Assembly: GCF_017487405.1 (NCBI RefSeq)
Contig: NZ_CP062222.1
Span: 3,667,501-3,731,500 of the forward strand
Direction of reading: 5' to 3'
DNA: 64,000 nucleotides
DNA from: Brevundimonas goettingensis
GTDB taxonomy: Bacteria > Pseudomonadota > Alphaproteobacteria > Caulobacterales > Caulobacteraceae
The number at the start of each line of letters is the position of its first letter. Positions within the stretch are counted from its first letter, which is position 1. The position numbers were made by a program, and so were the translations under genes. A model generated the notes under the pieces. The model was not told the DNA's origin, ran no database searches, and was given only the letters and a program-made list of their open reading frames with translations. Below are positions 46,722 through 58,369 of this stretch, in pieces.

Positions 46722-48326
46722 TCAGGTGCCCGGCTGGCGGTAGGGGATGAGGCCGACGAGGCGACGTTCCTCACCGCGCGGGTCGGGGGTGGCCTTCGAC
46801 ACCGTGTTCCACTGCATGGTGACCCGGCCGGGCAGCTCGTATTTCGGCCAGGCGGGGACGCCCGCGCCGTTGGGATCGCCGGTGCGGGCGAAATTGATCA
46901 GGGCCGAGGACATGGCGTCGGCGACGGCGTCGGTTTCCGGCCCGCCGCCGGTCATGGAGACCATTTCGCGGTGGTTGCGGAACATGAAGGGGATGTCGCC
47001 GCAGTGGGGCGCGCCCATGCGTCCGTCCAGCACCGGGCTCTGCCAGTCGAACTGATAGACCCAGGTGTTGGCGCCCGGCTGAACCGCGCGGCGGTCGGCC
47101 TGGATGATCTGGGCCCGCCAGGACCGCAGCTCTGTGGTCATGGCGAAGAAGATCTGGCTGGGCGAATAGGCCGGGTGTTTGTCGCGATACCAGACGACCG
47201 CCGATTCCGGGGTCAGGGGGCCGAAGAAGTTGGGGATCGACCGCTTCAGGGCGGGCAGCAGCTCGTCCCAGGTCAGGTTCGACAGCGCCGGCTCGTCCAG
47301 ACCGATCAGATAGCGGGTCTCGTCATGGGTGTTGCCCATGATCAGGGCGACGTCGCGCGAGACGGGGGTGGCGTCCGGCTCGAACGGGTCGCGGGTCAGG
47401 CTGCGGCCGTCCAGCACCGGGCCGGTCGAGACGCCGCGCGTCGCCGCGATCAGTTGGTCCTTCGACATCGTCAGCAGGGCGTCGGGGCTCTCGACCGCGG
47501 CGTTGGTCAGGAATTTGCGGGCGGCGGTGGTGGCCATCTCGGCCGGGGTGACGGTGACCTGCTGGCCGCTCATGGTCATGACGCGGTGGAACAGGCCGCG
47601 CGCGGCGGGCATGGCCATCAGGACCGAGGCCTTGGCCCCGCCGCCCGATTGTCCGAACAGGCTGACCCGGCCCGGGTCGCCGCCGAAGGCTTCGATATTG
47701 TCGCGAATCCACTGCAGGGCGAGGACCAGGTCCAGCATCCCCGCATTGCCGGAATCGGCGAAGCGCTCGCCTCCGAGTTGGCCGAGATACAGATAGCCGA
47801 AGGCGTTCAGGCGGTGGTTGACGGTGATGACGACCGCATCGCCCCATTTGGCCAGATTGGCGCCGTCATAGAGGGGGCTGTTGGCCGACCAGCCAGAGAA
47901 CCCGCCGCCGTGGAACCAGACCAGCACAGGACGCTTCGCGCCGTCCAGCGCCGGGGTCCAGAGGTTGAGGTTCAGGCAGTCTTCCGACGTCTGGTCCTGG
48001 GTGTAGGCGCTGTCCGGCAGATAGCCGGCGCCGGGATTGCCGCCGGGCTGGGGTGCGGGAGCGCCGAAGTCGAGGCAGGGCCTTACGCCGCGCCAGGGGC
48101 GGGGCGGTTTGGGCGCGGCGAACCGGGTCTGGGCCGTGTCCGCGCCATAGGGCACGCCCTTGAAGACGGCGACGTCGCGATCGCGGAAGCCCCGGATACG
48201 ACCGGCATTCGTCCTTGCTTGGACACCGGTGTCATCGCGAGGCCCGGCGAAAGACGGCGAGGCGGCCAAAGACAGGCTCGCGGCGGCGCCGGCCAGCAGG
48301 CCGCGGCGGTCGATGGGGTCGATCAT
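46722..48326 (-). CDS. Type B carboxylesterase, secreted
   Basis: 534 residues. Twin-arginine-like signal peptide (DRRGLLAGAAASLSLAASPSFA). The catalytic Ser is in FGQSGGG at residue 227, SEDCLNLNLWTP is the second family signature, HGGGFSGWSANS forms the oxyanion hole, NTHDETR contains the acid residue and APHCGDIPF the catalytic His. It hydrolyses carboxylic esters; physiological substrate unknown. ATG 48326 was chosen by the signal peptide; the longer reading upstream overlaps the neighbouring lipoprotein gene. Confidence 0.9.
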   Translation of the reverse strand: MIDPIDRRGLLAGAAASLSLAASPSFAGPRDDTGVQARTNAGRIRGFRDRDVAVFKGVPYGADTAQTRFAAPKPPRPWRGVRPCLDFGAPAPQPGGNPGAGYLPDSAYTQDQTSEDCLNLNLWTPALDGAKRPVLVWFHGGGFSGWSANSPLYDGANLAKWGDAVVITVNHRLNAFGYLYLGQLGGERFADSGNAGMLDLVLALQWIRDNIEAFGGDPGRVSLFGQSGGGAKASVLMAMPAARGLFHRVMTMSGQQVTVTPAEMATTAARKFLTNAAVESPDALLTMSKDQLIAATRGVSTGPVLDGRSLTRDPFEPDATPVSRDVALIMGNTHDETRYLIGLDEPALSNLTWDELLPALKRSIPNFFGPLTPESAVVWYRDKHPAYSPSQIFFAMTTELRSWRAQIIQADRRAVQPGANTWVYQFDWQSPVLDGRMGAPHCGDIPFMFRNHREMVSMTGGGPETDAVADAMSSALINFARTGDPNGAGVPAWPKYELPGRVTMQWNTVSKATPDPRGEERRLVGLIPYRQPGT

Positions 48327-48517
48327 GGCGTTTCCTCGGGAGACTTTCGAGCGTCTCTTCGGCGTGACTTTCGGCTCGCGACGGAAACCGGTCAAGGCAG
48401 GTCGCGACCAATGGCGCGTTCCGGGCGTTGCAGCCCGTGAGGGTGGGATCAGGACTTGCCCCGGTCTCACATCCGGCCGAGGCTGTGACCGACGAACCCG
48501 GCAGGGGCGAGGAAACG

Positions 48518-49150
48518 ATGTCCAGACACTGGCTGGCCGCACTGGCCCTGATCCCGTCGTTGGCAGGCTGTGACCGGCCCGAACCGGCGGCCCCGGCCGC
48601 GCCGTCTCCAGCCGGTACGACCGCTCCCGCGCCTGCGCCGGCCGCCGCCCCGGCCCTTCCCGCGGGCTGGAAGACCTATAGCGACCCCGCCCTCGGCATC
48701 GCCTTCGACTATGCTCCGGACCGCCACACGGACGGTTGCGGCGACGTTGGTGAAGGGGTGGTCTGTATCGGCCTGTTCGGACCGGGCCAAGGCGGGGAGG
48801 GCGAGGCCCTGATCTATTTCCAGCCCGTCGACGGGTCGCTGGACACGGTGGCGACGGAGCAGGCCGGGTTCGAGAAGAACGCCCAGGGCGTGCTGATGAC
48901 CACCTACGGCCGGTTCGAGCCTGTGCCGGTCGAACGGTTCACGGCGCGGGGCGGACCGGGACTGAAGGCGACCGTGACCTGCGGCACGGAGGACGAGGAA
49001 ACGGGCTTCCACGCGGCGGGCGGCGAATGTCTGTGGGCCGTGGTCAGCGACGGGACCCGGTCGGTGGTGGCCACGACACAAGGGCGAATCGGCCTCGACG
49101 CGGATACGATGACCTCCCTGAACTCCGTGCGGTTCATTCCGAAAGGCTGA
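48518..49150 (+). CDS. Predicted lipoprotein
   Basis: 210 residues. The N-terminus ends in the lipobox SLAGC, with Cys at about residue 18, followed by an Ala/Pro-rich linker (about 20-50) and a domain with WKTYSDPALGIAFDYAPDRH and four to six Cys that may form disulfides. No known family was recognised. It is divergent from the carboxylesterase and 4 bases before the DUF72 gene. Confidence 0.72.
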   Translation: MSRHWLAALALIPSLAGCDRPEPAAPAAPSPAGTTAPAPAPAAAPALPAGWKTYSDPALGIAFDYAPDRHTDGCGDVGEGVVCIGLFGPGQGGEGEALIYFQPVDGSLDTVATEQAGFEKNAQGVLMTTYGRFEPVPVERFTARGGPGLKATVTCGTEDEETGFHAAGGECLWAVVSDGTRSVVATTQGRIGLDADTMTSLNSVRFIPKG

Positions 49151-49154
49151 TGTG

Positions 49155-49907
49155 ATGAGCGGAAAAACCTATGTCGGCATCGGCGGCTGGACCTTCGAGC
49201 CGTGGCGCGGGGTCTTCTATCCGGACAAGCTGAGCCAGAAGAAGGAGCTGGGTTACGCCAGCTCGAAACTGACCTCGATCGAGATCAACGGCACCTACTA
49301 TTCCGGCTTCAAGATCGACACCTGGATGAAGTGGCGCGACGAGACGCCCGACGACTTCGTCTTCGCGGTCAAGGCCAGCCGCTTCTGCACCAATCGCAAG
49401 GTCCTGTCGGAGGGCAATGAAAGCCTGGAGCGGTTTCTGGATCAGGGGCTGACGGCGCTGGGCGACAAGCTGGGGCCGATCAACTGGCAGTTCATGGCGA
49501 CCAAGAAATTCGATCCGGTCGACTTCGAGGGCTTCCTGAAGCTGCTGCCCAAGGAAAAGGACGGGGTGCGGCTGAGGCATGCGCTGGAGGTCCGCAGCCC
49601 GACTTTCGACAACGAACAATTCTACGACCTGGCGCGGAAATACGGGGCGGCCATCGTCTATGCCGTCGATGACGAGAGCCCGACCTGGCCCCGGATCGAT
49701 CAGGAGACCGCCGACTTCACCTATGCGCGGCTGATGTCGAGCCGCGAGGACGAGCCGACGGGCATGACTTCGGCCGAACTGGACGCCATTGCGAAACAGA
49801 CGGCGGGCTGGGCGAAACGCGGCGACGTCTTCGCCTACTTCATCGCCGGGGCCAAGGTCAGGAACCCGGCGGCGGCCATGGCCCTGATCGACAAGCTGAG
49901 GGCCTGA
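49155..49907 (+). CDS. DUF72 family protein
   Basis: 250 residues of the TIM-barrel DUF72 (YecE-like) family. The typical start YVGIGGWTFEPWRGVFYPD, EINGTYYSGFKIDTWMKWRDETPDDFVFAVKASR (in parts: SIEINGTYYSGF) and YVTL-like end YARLMSSRED are present. Function unknown in the whole family. A GTG one codon upstream of ATG 49155 is an alternative start. Confidence 0.9.
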   Translation: MSGKTYVGIGGWTFEPWRGVFYPDKLSQKKELGYASSKLTSIEINGTYYSGFKIDTWMKWRDETPDDFVFAVKASRFCTNRKVLSEGNESLERFLDQGLTALGDKLGPINWQFMATKKFDPVDFEGFLKLLPKEKDGVRLRHALEVRSPTFDNEQFYDLARKYGAAIVYAVDDESPTWPRIDQETADFTYARLMSSREDEPTGMTSAELDAIAKQTAGWAKRGDVFAYFIAGAKVRNPAAAMALIDKLRA

Positions 49908-50033
49908 TCACGGATCACGCCGCGTAACACCGGCTTTTCGCGCAACTCCGCGCGGGCTAAAGCTTTTTTCCAGAAGCCGGTCGGGGCGGCAGACCCCGAC
50001 GGCGAGGACAGGAAACAGGACGGGGAAACGCAC

Positions 50034-50759
50034 ATGGCGCGAGTGGCTCTGGTGACCGGCGGAACGCGCGGCATCGGCAAGGCGATCGTTCAGCGGCTGA
50101 AGGAAGACGGCATGGCCGTCGCCGCCGGCTATTCCGGAAACACTGAGGCCGCCGAGGCCACCGCCCGCGAACTGGGCGTCATGGTGGTCAAAGGCAATGT
50201 CGGATCATTCGAGGACTGCGCCCGCGCCGTCGCCGACGTCGAGGCCGAGCTGGGCCCGATCGATGTCCTGATCAACAACGCCGGCATCACCCGCGACGGC
50301 TTCTTCCACAAGATGAGCCACGACCAGTGGTCCGACGTCATCCGGGTGAACATGGACTCGGTGTTCAACATGACGCGCCAGGTGATCACCGGCATGCGCG
50401 ACCGCAACTATGGCCGCATCGTCAACATCTCCTCGATCAACGGCCAGAAGGGTCAGGTCGGCCAGACCAACTATTCCGCCGCCAAGGCCGGAATGATCGG
50501 CTTCACCAAGGCTCTGGCCCTGGAGAACGCGCGCAAGGGGGTGACGGTCAACTGTATCGCGCCCGGCTATATCGACACAGAGATGGTCGGCGCCATGGAC
50601 CAGACCGTGCTGGACTCCATCATCGCCCAGATCCCGGTCGGACGGCTCGGCAAGGGCGAGGAGATCGCCGACATGGTGGCCTGGCTGACCGGCGAACGTG
50701 CTGGATATGTCACAGGCTGCACCCTCAGCCTGAATGGCGGCCAGTATCTGGTCGGCTGA
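50034..50759 (+). CDS. phbB: Acetoacetyl-CoA reductase (NADPH), PHB synthesis
   Basis: 241 residues of the short-chain dehydrogenase family. Cofactor-binding GGTRGIGKAI, NNAGITRDG, catalytic Ser/Tyr/Lys in NISSINGQKGQVGQTNYSAAKAG and the C-terminal GCTLSLNGGQYL are typical of PhaB/PhbB, which reduces acetoacetyl-CoA to (R)-3-hydroxybutyryl-CoA. A FabG-type ketoacyl-ACP reductase is the alternative, but NGQKGQ and QTNYSAAKAGM favour PhbB. A hairpin with 7-bp arms (49980-49986/49994-50000) lies in the leader. Confidence 0.92.
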   Translation: MARVALVTGGTRGIGKAIVQRLKEDGMAVAAGYSGNTEAAEATARELGVMVVKGNVGSFEDCARAVADVEAELGPIDVLINNAGITRDGFFHKMSHDQWSDVIRVNMDSVFNMTRQVITGMRDRNYGRIVNISSINGQKGQVGQTNYSAAKAGMIGFTKALALENARKGVTVNCIAPGYIDTEMVGAMDQTVLDSIIAQIPVGRLGKGEEIADMVAWLTGERAGYVTGCTLSLNGGQYLVG

Positions 50760-50808
50760 ACACAGCGGCGCCCAAAATCCGCCGCGCCAAGCTTGCACCG
50801 ATAAGCGC

Positions 50809-51594
50809 ATGAAGTTGCAACGGGTCGAGACGGCGACAGCGCCGCTTTCGGCGACGATGGCGTTTGTCGCTCTCGTCGCCTCGACCCTCCTTGCCACTAG
50901 CGTTCCGGCGGATGCCGAGGCCCAGGTCCGGTCCAACGCCCAGCAGGAACAGTCGCGCAGCCTCGGCCGAGGGCCCAGTCGGGCCCAGCCGGAAACCGGC
51001 CGCTATGTCGCCGAGTCGGGCGAGAGCTTCATTTTCGACCGGTCGGGCCCCCGCCCCCTGTTCCGCTTCGCCAGCCGCAACGAGACCTGGGCCCTGACCG
51101 CCCGCCCGGCCCCGCGCGGCGACATCATCTATCGCAACGATGCCGGCGACCAGATCCTGCGGGTCACGCCCGACGGCGGCATGACCTTGTATTCGGTGCG
51201 GGCGCCGAACGGTTCGCCCGCTTCCATGGCCGGTCCGGCGCCGGCGCTGGAGCGGCCGCTGCTGGGACCGATCCAGCTGTCCAACCTGATGGTTCAGCGC
51301 AGCTTCCTGATGAGCCGCGCACTCGGCCGGATGATCAGCGTCCAGCTGGACGGCGAACAGGACGAGGGCCTGTGCACGGACGCCCTGATGGTGACGACCG
51401 ATGCGGTGCTGCGGATGGCGGCCTCGCCGACGCTGCGAAGCCAGCTCAACGGCTTGCAGACCGTGACCATCACCGAGGGCCGGACCAGTTCGGTGACCTT
51501 TTCGAACGGCGAGCTCAGGGTGACGGTGCGTCCGAACCAGGGGCCGACCGGCCGGCCGTCCTCGGCCCGGATCATCCAGGCCGTCCGCCGGTAA
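50809..51594 (+). CDS. Secreted protein of unknown function (possibly DUF4908)
   Basis: 261 residues with a Sec signal peptide (hydrophobic 12-34). The mature domain contains RYVAESGESFIFDRSG, RGDIIYRNDAGDQILRVT and FLMSRALGRMISVQLDGEQ. I recall a Caulobacterales family, DUF4908, of this size and character, but cannot confirm it here. ATG 50809 lies 49 bases after the reductase stop. Confidence 0.65.
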   Translation: MKLQRVETATAPLSATMAFVALVASTLLATSVPADAEAQVRSNAQQEQSRSLGRGPSRAQPETGRYVAESGESFIFDRSGPRPLFRFASRNETWALTARPAPRGDIIYRNDAGDQILRVTPDGGMTLYSVRAPNGSPASMAGPAPALERPLLGPIQLSNLMVQRSFLMSRALGRMISVQLDGEQDEGLCTDALMVTTDAVLRMAASPTLRSQLNGLQTVTITEGRTSSVTFSNGELRVTVRPNQGPTGRPSSARIIQAVRR

Positions 51595-51603
51595 GCGACA
51601 ACC

Positions 51604-52332
51604 TCAACCCTTGAACTCGTCCTTGGCCGCCCGCCGGGCGCCGAAGTCGGCCGCGTCGCGCGCGCGCAGGAAGGGGTTGAAGGCCTTCTCCACCGAAAGC
51701 GTCGTCGGCTCGGTCGGTTCGCCGCGCTCGCGCATGGCGAAGATCATCTGCGCATGGGCCTGCATCTCGGGCCGGTCGTCGATCGACAGGGCGAAGCGGG
51801 CGTTGGCGGCGGTATATTCATGGGCGCCGTAGAGGACCGTCCGGTCGGGCCAAGCGGTGATGGCCGCGAAGCTGGACCACATCTGTTCGGCCGTGCCCTC
51901 GAACAGCCGGCCGCAGCCGAGCGGGAACAGGGTGTCGCCGACGAAGGCGATGTCGTCGGCGGCCGAGCGGTAGAGGATATGGCCGAGCGTATGGCCCGGT
52001 GCGGCGGTGACCTCGAAGGTCGTCTCGCCCAGCCTCACCGTCTCACCGCCTGCCAGCACCCGGTCCAGCGGCGCGATGCGGCGCACCTCCTCGGGTCCCC
52101 AGATTTCGCAACCCGTCGCCGCCTGGATCGCGGCGTTGCCGCCCGCGTGGTCGGGGTGCCAGTGGGTGTTGAGGATCAGGTCAAGCCGACCCCAGCCCAG
52201 CCGCTCGAGCTCGGCCAGGATGGCCTCGGCGTCGGGGGTGTCGACCGTCGCCGTCATGCCCGTCGCCTCGTCGCGCAGCAGGAAGCCGTAGTTGTCCGAC
52301 AGGCAGGGGAAGAGGTGGACGGTCAGGGCCAT
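51604..52332 (-). CDS. gloB: Hydroxyacylglutathione hydrolase (glyoxalase II)
   Basis: 242 residues. Metallo-beta-lactamase fold hydrolysing S-lactoylglutathione in methylglyoxal detoxification. The zinc motif NTHWHPDHAGG, then APGHTLGHILY, FVGDTLFPLGCGRLFEG and LYGAHEYTAANARFA are all family hallmarks. ATG 52332 fits family length; the frame continues upstream but that part is antisense to the methyltransferase. Divergent from the next gene, an arrangement common in alphaproteobacteria. Confidence 0.95.
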   Translation of the reverse strand: MALTVHLFPCLSDNYGFLLRDEATGMTATVDTPDAEAILAELERLGWGRLDLILNTHWHPDHAGGNAAIQAATGCEIWGPEEVRRIAPLDRVLAGGETVRLGETTFEVTAAPGHTLGHILYRSAADDIAFVGDTLFPLGCGRLFEGTAEQMWSSFAAITAWPDRTVLYGAHEYTAANARFALSIDDRPEMQAHAQMIFAMRERGEPTEPTTLSVEKAFNPFLRARDAADFGARRAAKDEFKG

Positions 52333-52404
52333 GCGGGATCTCTGAGGTGTGGGGCGCGAAGGGCAGGGGCGACGGGGGGCGTCTGAACGCATATAGTGCG
52401 CGTC

Positions 52405-53193
52405 ATGCGTCGCAGCATCGAGGATCTTCGCGCCTTCTACGGCGAGCCGACCGGGGCCCTGGTGCGCCGGTTGCTGGCGCGGCGTCTTGAGGACGCCTGG
52501 GGCGAGGCGACCAACTGCGATGTTCTCGGCATCGGCTATGCCACGCCCTGGCTGGACGCCTTCGTCGGCGCCCGTCGGGTGGTCGCGGCCATGCCGGGCG
52601 GGCAGGGGGTGGAGCTTTGGCCCGTGGCCGGACGCAACCGCACCCTTCTGGTGGATGACAAGCGCCTGCCGTTCGCGGCGGGCGCCTTCGATCGCATCCT
52701 GATGATCCATGCGCTGGAGGAGGCGGACGATCCGACCCTGCTGCTGACCGAGGCCGTGCGGGCCCTGGCTCCGGCGGGACGGATCATCCTGGCTGCGGCG
52801 GCGCGCGGCGGCCTGTGGGCGCGGGCCGAGGCGACGCCCTTCGGACACGGACGGCCCTTCACCCGCGGCCAGCTGGAACGGCTGGTGCGTTCGGTCGGGC
52901 TCGAACCGACGGCCTGGTCCCAGACCCTCTACACCCCGCCGTGGCGGCCCCTGCTCGGCATGGCCGACGGCATCGAACAGATCGGCAAGACCCTGGCGCC
53001 GGGGACGGCGGGGGTCATCCTGCTGGAGGCCTCGCGTCAGGCCTATGCCCGGGTCAGGCCCGGCGGGTCCGCCGTGCGCGTGCGGGCCACGCCCGATCTG
53101 GTCCCGCAACCGGCGTCGCGAAGCCACAGGTCGGTAGCGGAAATCGAGCCTCGGACCGGCGACGGTCTGGATGCGACGCCCGAAGCGCCGTAA
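52405..53193 (+). CDS. Class I SAM-dependent methyltransferase
   Basis: 262 residues. The SAM-binding region is unusual in lacking a clear GxGxG; LGIGYATPWLDAF stands for it, followed by DDKRLPFAAGAFDRILMIHALEEADDP (in parts: LPFAAGAFDRIL) typical of Methyltransf_11, and LAPAGRIILAAAARGGLWARAE. Start at ATG 52405 or a GTG 3 codons upstream. Substrate unknown. The gene pairs divergently with gloB as in related genomes. Confidence 0.85.
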   Translation: MRRSIEDLRAFYGEPTGALVRRLLARRLEDAWGEATNCDVLGIGYATPWLDAFVGARRVVAAMPGGQGVELWPVAGRNRTLLVDDKRLPFAAGAFDRILMIHALEEADDPTLLLTEAVRALAPAGRIILAAAARGGLWARAEATPFGHGRPFTRGQLERLVRSVGLEPTAWSQTLYTPPWRPLLGMADGIEQIGKTLAPGTAGVILLEASRQAYARVRPGGSAVRVRATPDLVPQPASRSHRSVAEIEPRTGDGLDATPEAP

Positions 53194-53202
53194 ACCCCGG
53201 CC

Positions 53203-53715
53203 ATGCACCGTCTTATCCTGATGCGACACGCCAAGACCGAGCGCGCCGCCGCCTCCGGGCTCGACCGCGACCGGTCGCTGACCGACCGTGGCCGCGCCGA
53301 CGCCGCCATCATGGGCCGCGTTCTGGCGGAAAAGGGCCTGAGGCCAGACCTGGCCCTGGTCTCGACCTCCACCCGCACGCGCGAGACCTGGGAGGTGCTG
53401 CAGGAATCGTTCGGCGACGTCGAGGTGCGGCTGGAGCCGACCCTGTACAACGCCCCGCAGGACGTCATTCGCCGCTTCGTCGAGGGTGCGGAGGAGGAGG
53501 CCGGCTGCCTGCTGGTCCTGGCCCACAATCCGGGCGTCCACATGCTGGCCTATGAATATCTGATCGAGAGCGCGGCCTCGCCCGGCGTGATGGACCGGAT
53601 GGCCGGCGGCTTCCCGACGGCGGCGGCGGCGGTGTTCGAGGTCGATGTGGCCGGGCGCTGCGCCTATGACGGCTATCTGATCCCCAAGGCCTTCGGCGGC
53701 GGCGCGGACGAATGA
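53203..53715 (+). CDS. sixA: SixA-type phosphohistidine phosphatase
   Basis: 170 residues of the histidine phosphatase superfamily. The catalytic RHG-type motif LMRHAKTE is at residues 6-13, and the second His is in LVLAHNPGVHML. SixA removes phosphate from HPt domains or the nitrogen phosphotransferase. The stop overlaps the next start (ATGA) in a sixA-DUF952-pyrD operon. Confidence 0.92.
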   Translation: MHRLILMRHAKTERAAASGLDRDRSLTDRGRADAAIMGRVLAEKGLRPDLALVSTSTRTRETWEVLQESFGDVEVRLEPTLYNAPQDVIRRFVEGAEEEAGCLLVLAHNPGVHMLAYEYLIESAASPGVMDRMAGGFPTAAAAVFEVDVAGRCAYDGYLIPKAFGGGADE

Positions 53716-54056
53716 CCAGCCATCCGACCGAGGCCTTCAAGGTCGTCGATGCGGCCGAATGGGCCGAGGCCGAGGCGGCGGGATCCTATGCCGGATCGGC
53801 CGCCGATCTGGTCGACGGCTATATCCATCTGTCGGCCGAGGACCAGCTGGCGGGGACGGTCGCGAAACACTATGCGGGCCGCGAGAACCTGCTGCTGCTG
53901 ACTGTCGATCTTACCGTTCTGGGCGAGACCCTCGTCTGGGAGCCCTCGCGCGGCGGCGCCCTGTTTCCCCACATCTACGGTCCGCTGCCGGTCGCGGCGG
54001 TGACGGCGCAAAAGGCCTTTTCGGTCGGGGCCGACGGCGGGACGATCTTCGCATGA
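53712..54056 (+). CDS. DUF952 family protein
   Basis: 114 residues. DGYIHLSAEDQLAGTVAKHY and LFPHIYGPLPVAAV are the characteristic blocks of DUF952, a small protein of unknown function usually near pyrD. Overlaps sixA and pyrD by 4 bases each. Confidence 0.92.
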   Translation: MTSHPTEAFKVVDAAEWAEAEAAGSYAGSAADLVDGYIHLSAEDQLAGTVAKHYAGRENLLLLTVDLTVLGETLVWEPSRGGALFPHIYGPLPVAAVTAQKAFSVGADGGTIFA

Positions 54057-55108
54057 CGGGCCTGACCGATCTCGGCGCGGCCCTGCTGCGCAAGCTGGAT
54101 CCCGAAACCGCGCACGGTCTGGCGATCCGGGCCCTGCAGACCGTTCCCCTGCCGGCGGCCAGGGCCGATGATCCGATCCTGGCGACGACCATCGCGGGCC
54201 TGAAACTGCCCAATCCGGTCGGGCTGGCGGCCGGTCTGGACAAGAACGGCGAGGCGCTGAATGGCCTGTCGAAGCTCGGTTTCGGCTTTGTCGAATGCGG
54301 CTCGGTCACCCCTCTGGCCCAGGCCGGAAACCCGAAGCCGCGCCTGTTCCGGCTGACGGAAGACCGGGCGATCATCAACCGGATGGGGTTCAACAACGCC
54401 GGGCTGGAAGCTTTCGCGGCCCGCCTCGGCGACCGCGGACGGGGCGCGCTGGTCGGGGCCAATCTGGGGGCCAACAAGGACACCGAGGACCGGGCCGCCG
54501 ACTATGTGATCGGACTGGAGCGGCTGGACGGTCTGGCCGACTATTTCACCATCAACATCTCCTCGCCGAACACGCCGGGATTGCGCGCCTTGCAAGGCCG
54601 CGAGGCGCTCGACGACCTGCTCGGGCGGGTGGCAGAGGCGCGACCGAAGGTCGCAGGCGACGGCAGGCCCCTGGCCCCTGTCTTCCTCAAGATCGCCCCC
54701 GATCTGACCTCGGCCGAGATCGCCATGATCGTCGAGGCGGCCCTCGCCCACGGCAACGGCATCGACGCCCTGATCGTGTCCAACACCACCCTGGACCGGC
54801 CGGGCCTGCGCTCGCCCGACGCCGGGGAGGCCGGAGGCCTGTCCGGCGCGCCCCTGAAGGACAAGGCGCTGAACGCCCTGCGCGATGCGGCGGCTGCGGC
54901 GCAGGGCCGTCTGCCCCTGATCGGGGTCGGCGGCATCGCCTCGGGCGCGGACGCCTATGCGCGCATCCGCGCGGGCGCTTGCGCCGTTCAGCTCTACTCC
55001 GCCCTGATCTACGAAGGGCCGGGTCTGATCGGCCGGATCAAGCGCGATCTGGCCGATCGGCTGCGTGCGGATGGATTTTCCAGCGTTTCTGAGGCAGTTT
55101 CGACCTGA
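54053..55108 (+). CDS. pyrD: Dihydroorotate dehydrogenase (quinone), class 2
   Basis: 351 residues. Oxidises dihydroorotate to orotate with quinone in pyrimidine synthesis. The N-terminal amphipathic region (LGAALLRKLDPETAHGLAIRAL) is the quinone-side helix of class 2 enzymes. FMN and substrate motifs are visible: GLAAGLDKNGEALNGL, NRMGFNNAGLEAF, INISSPNTPGLRALQG with the catalytic Ser and GVGGIASGADAYARIRAGA. The start overlaps the DUF952 stop (ATGA). Confidence 0.95.
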   Translation: MTGLTDLGAALLRKLDPETAHGLAIRALQTVPLPAARADDPILATTIAGLKLPNPVGLAAGLDKNGEALNGLSKLGFGFVECGSVTPLAQAGNPKPRLFRLTEDRAIINRMGFNNAGLEAFAARLGDRGRGALVGANLGANKDTEDRAADYVIGLERLDGLADYFTINISSPNTPGLRALQGREALDDLLGRVAEARPKVAGDGRPLAPVFLKIAPDLTSAEIAMIVEAALAHGNGIDALIVSNTTLDRPGLRSPDAGEAGGLSGAPLKDKALNALRDAAAAAQGRLPLIGVGGIASGADAYARIRAGACAVQLYSALIYEGPGLIGRIKRDLADRLRADGFSSVSEAVST

Positions 55109-55184
55109 CGTTGACGGAGCGTTAGGGCCAAGACGTCATTGTCCCGCGATCGGGGGCGCGTATTCGCCTCGAGCGGGGACACGC

Positions 55185-57241
<2,057 letters not shown>

Positions 57242-57245
<4 letters not shown>

Positions 57246-57649
57246 GCCTTCATCTCCGCGATCAGGTTTGGCGCGAAGTCCCGCGCCTTCATTTCGCATT
57301 CCCAGACGGTGACGACGCGCCAGCCTTGCCCGGTCAGGACTGCCGTATTGCGCGCGTCCCGATCCCGGTTGCGGCCGATCTTGGCGATCCAGTAGTCGGC
57401 ATTGGCCTTGGGCTGACGCGCGCCGCGGGGGCAGTCGTGGCCGTGCCAGAAACAGCCGTGGACGAACAGGGCGACCCTGCGGCCCTTCATCACCACATCG
57501 GGCTTTCCGGCCAGGCCCGAGCCGCCCAGCCGATAGCCGATCCCGGCCGCGCGCAGAAGACTGCGGACGGCCAGTTCGGGCGTGGTGTCCTTGCCCTTCA
57601 CCCGCCGCATGACGGCGCTGCGTTTCTCGGGGGTGAAGACGTCAGTCAT
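57242..57649 (-). CDS. vsr: Very short patch repair endonuclease Vsr
   Basis: 135 residues. Nicks at T:G mismatches that arise from deaminated 5-methylcytosine. SAVMRRVKGKDTTPEL, KPDVVMKGRRVALFVHGCFWHGHDC (in parts: ALFVHGCFWHGHDC, active-site and zinc residues), and WECEMK are typical. A normal length. No dcm-type cytosine methyltransferase lies beside it. Stop overlaps that of the converging kinase gene in CTAG. Confidence 0.93.
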
Positions 57650-57757
57650 CGGGCGTGAGCGAGACGTGGCAGTGAGCAGGAAGTGAGCGAGGCGGCGCGC
57701 TTGAGGTGAGGCTCACCTCTCGCTCACCAGCACTCCTCACCCCTTCAGCACCGGTGC

Positions 57758-58240
57758 TTACAACTGCGCGAGCAGGTGCTCGGCCGAGGACACCTTGAAC
57801 TCGCCGCCGGCCTCGATGTTGAGTTCGGTTACAACGCCGTCCTTGACCAGCATCGAATAGCGCTGCGAGCGCTCGCCCATGCCGAAACCGCGCGCGTCCA
57901 GGGTCAGGCCCAGTTCACGGGTGAAGTCGCCCGAGCCGTCGGCCAGCATCAGGATGTCCTCGGCGCCGTCCGTGGCCTTGGCCCAGGCGCCCATGACGAA
58001 GGGATCGTTGACCGACAGGCAGGCAATGGTGTCCACGCCCTTGGCTTTGAAATCGGCGCCGTTGTCGATGTAGCCCGGCAGGTGGCGGGCCGAGCAGGTC
58101 GGGGTGAAGGCGCCGGGGACGGCGAACAGGGCCACGGTCTTGCCCTTGAAGATTTCGTCCGTGGTGATCGGCTTGGGGCCGTCCGGGGTCGGGGTGCCGA
58201 GGGTCGCGGCCGGGAGGGTGTCGCCGATCTGGATGGTCAT
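57758..58240 (-). CDS. Peroxiredoxin (Prx5/AhpE-like)
   Basis: 160 residues. Reduces hydrogen and organic peroxides. The peroxidatic Cys is in PGAFTPTCSARHLPGY near residue 48, and the rest (NDPFVMGAWAKATDG, LGLTLDARGFGMGERSQRYSMLV) matches the Prx5 group. GGAG occurs 8 bases before ATG 58240. Divergent from yqgE. Confidence 0.94.
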   Translation of the reverse strand: MTIQIGDTLPAATLGTPTPDGPKPITTDEIFKGKTVALFAVPGAFTPTCSARHLPGYIDNGADFKAKGVDTIACLSVNDPFVMGAWAKATDGAEDILMLADGSGDFTRELGLTLDARGFGMGERSQRYSMLVKDGVVTELNIEAGGEFKVSSAEHLLAQL

Positions 58241-58369
58241 GGTCGTCTCCGAGGGTTGGTTGGAAGCCGTGGCTCCAGAAGCGCAGATAGGCTTCCACGG
58301 TTGCCTCGCCAAGCGCCAAACAGGGGCGTCGGCTTGCAAAGACGGGCCGCTGCACCGATCATTCGCTAC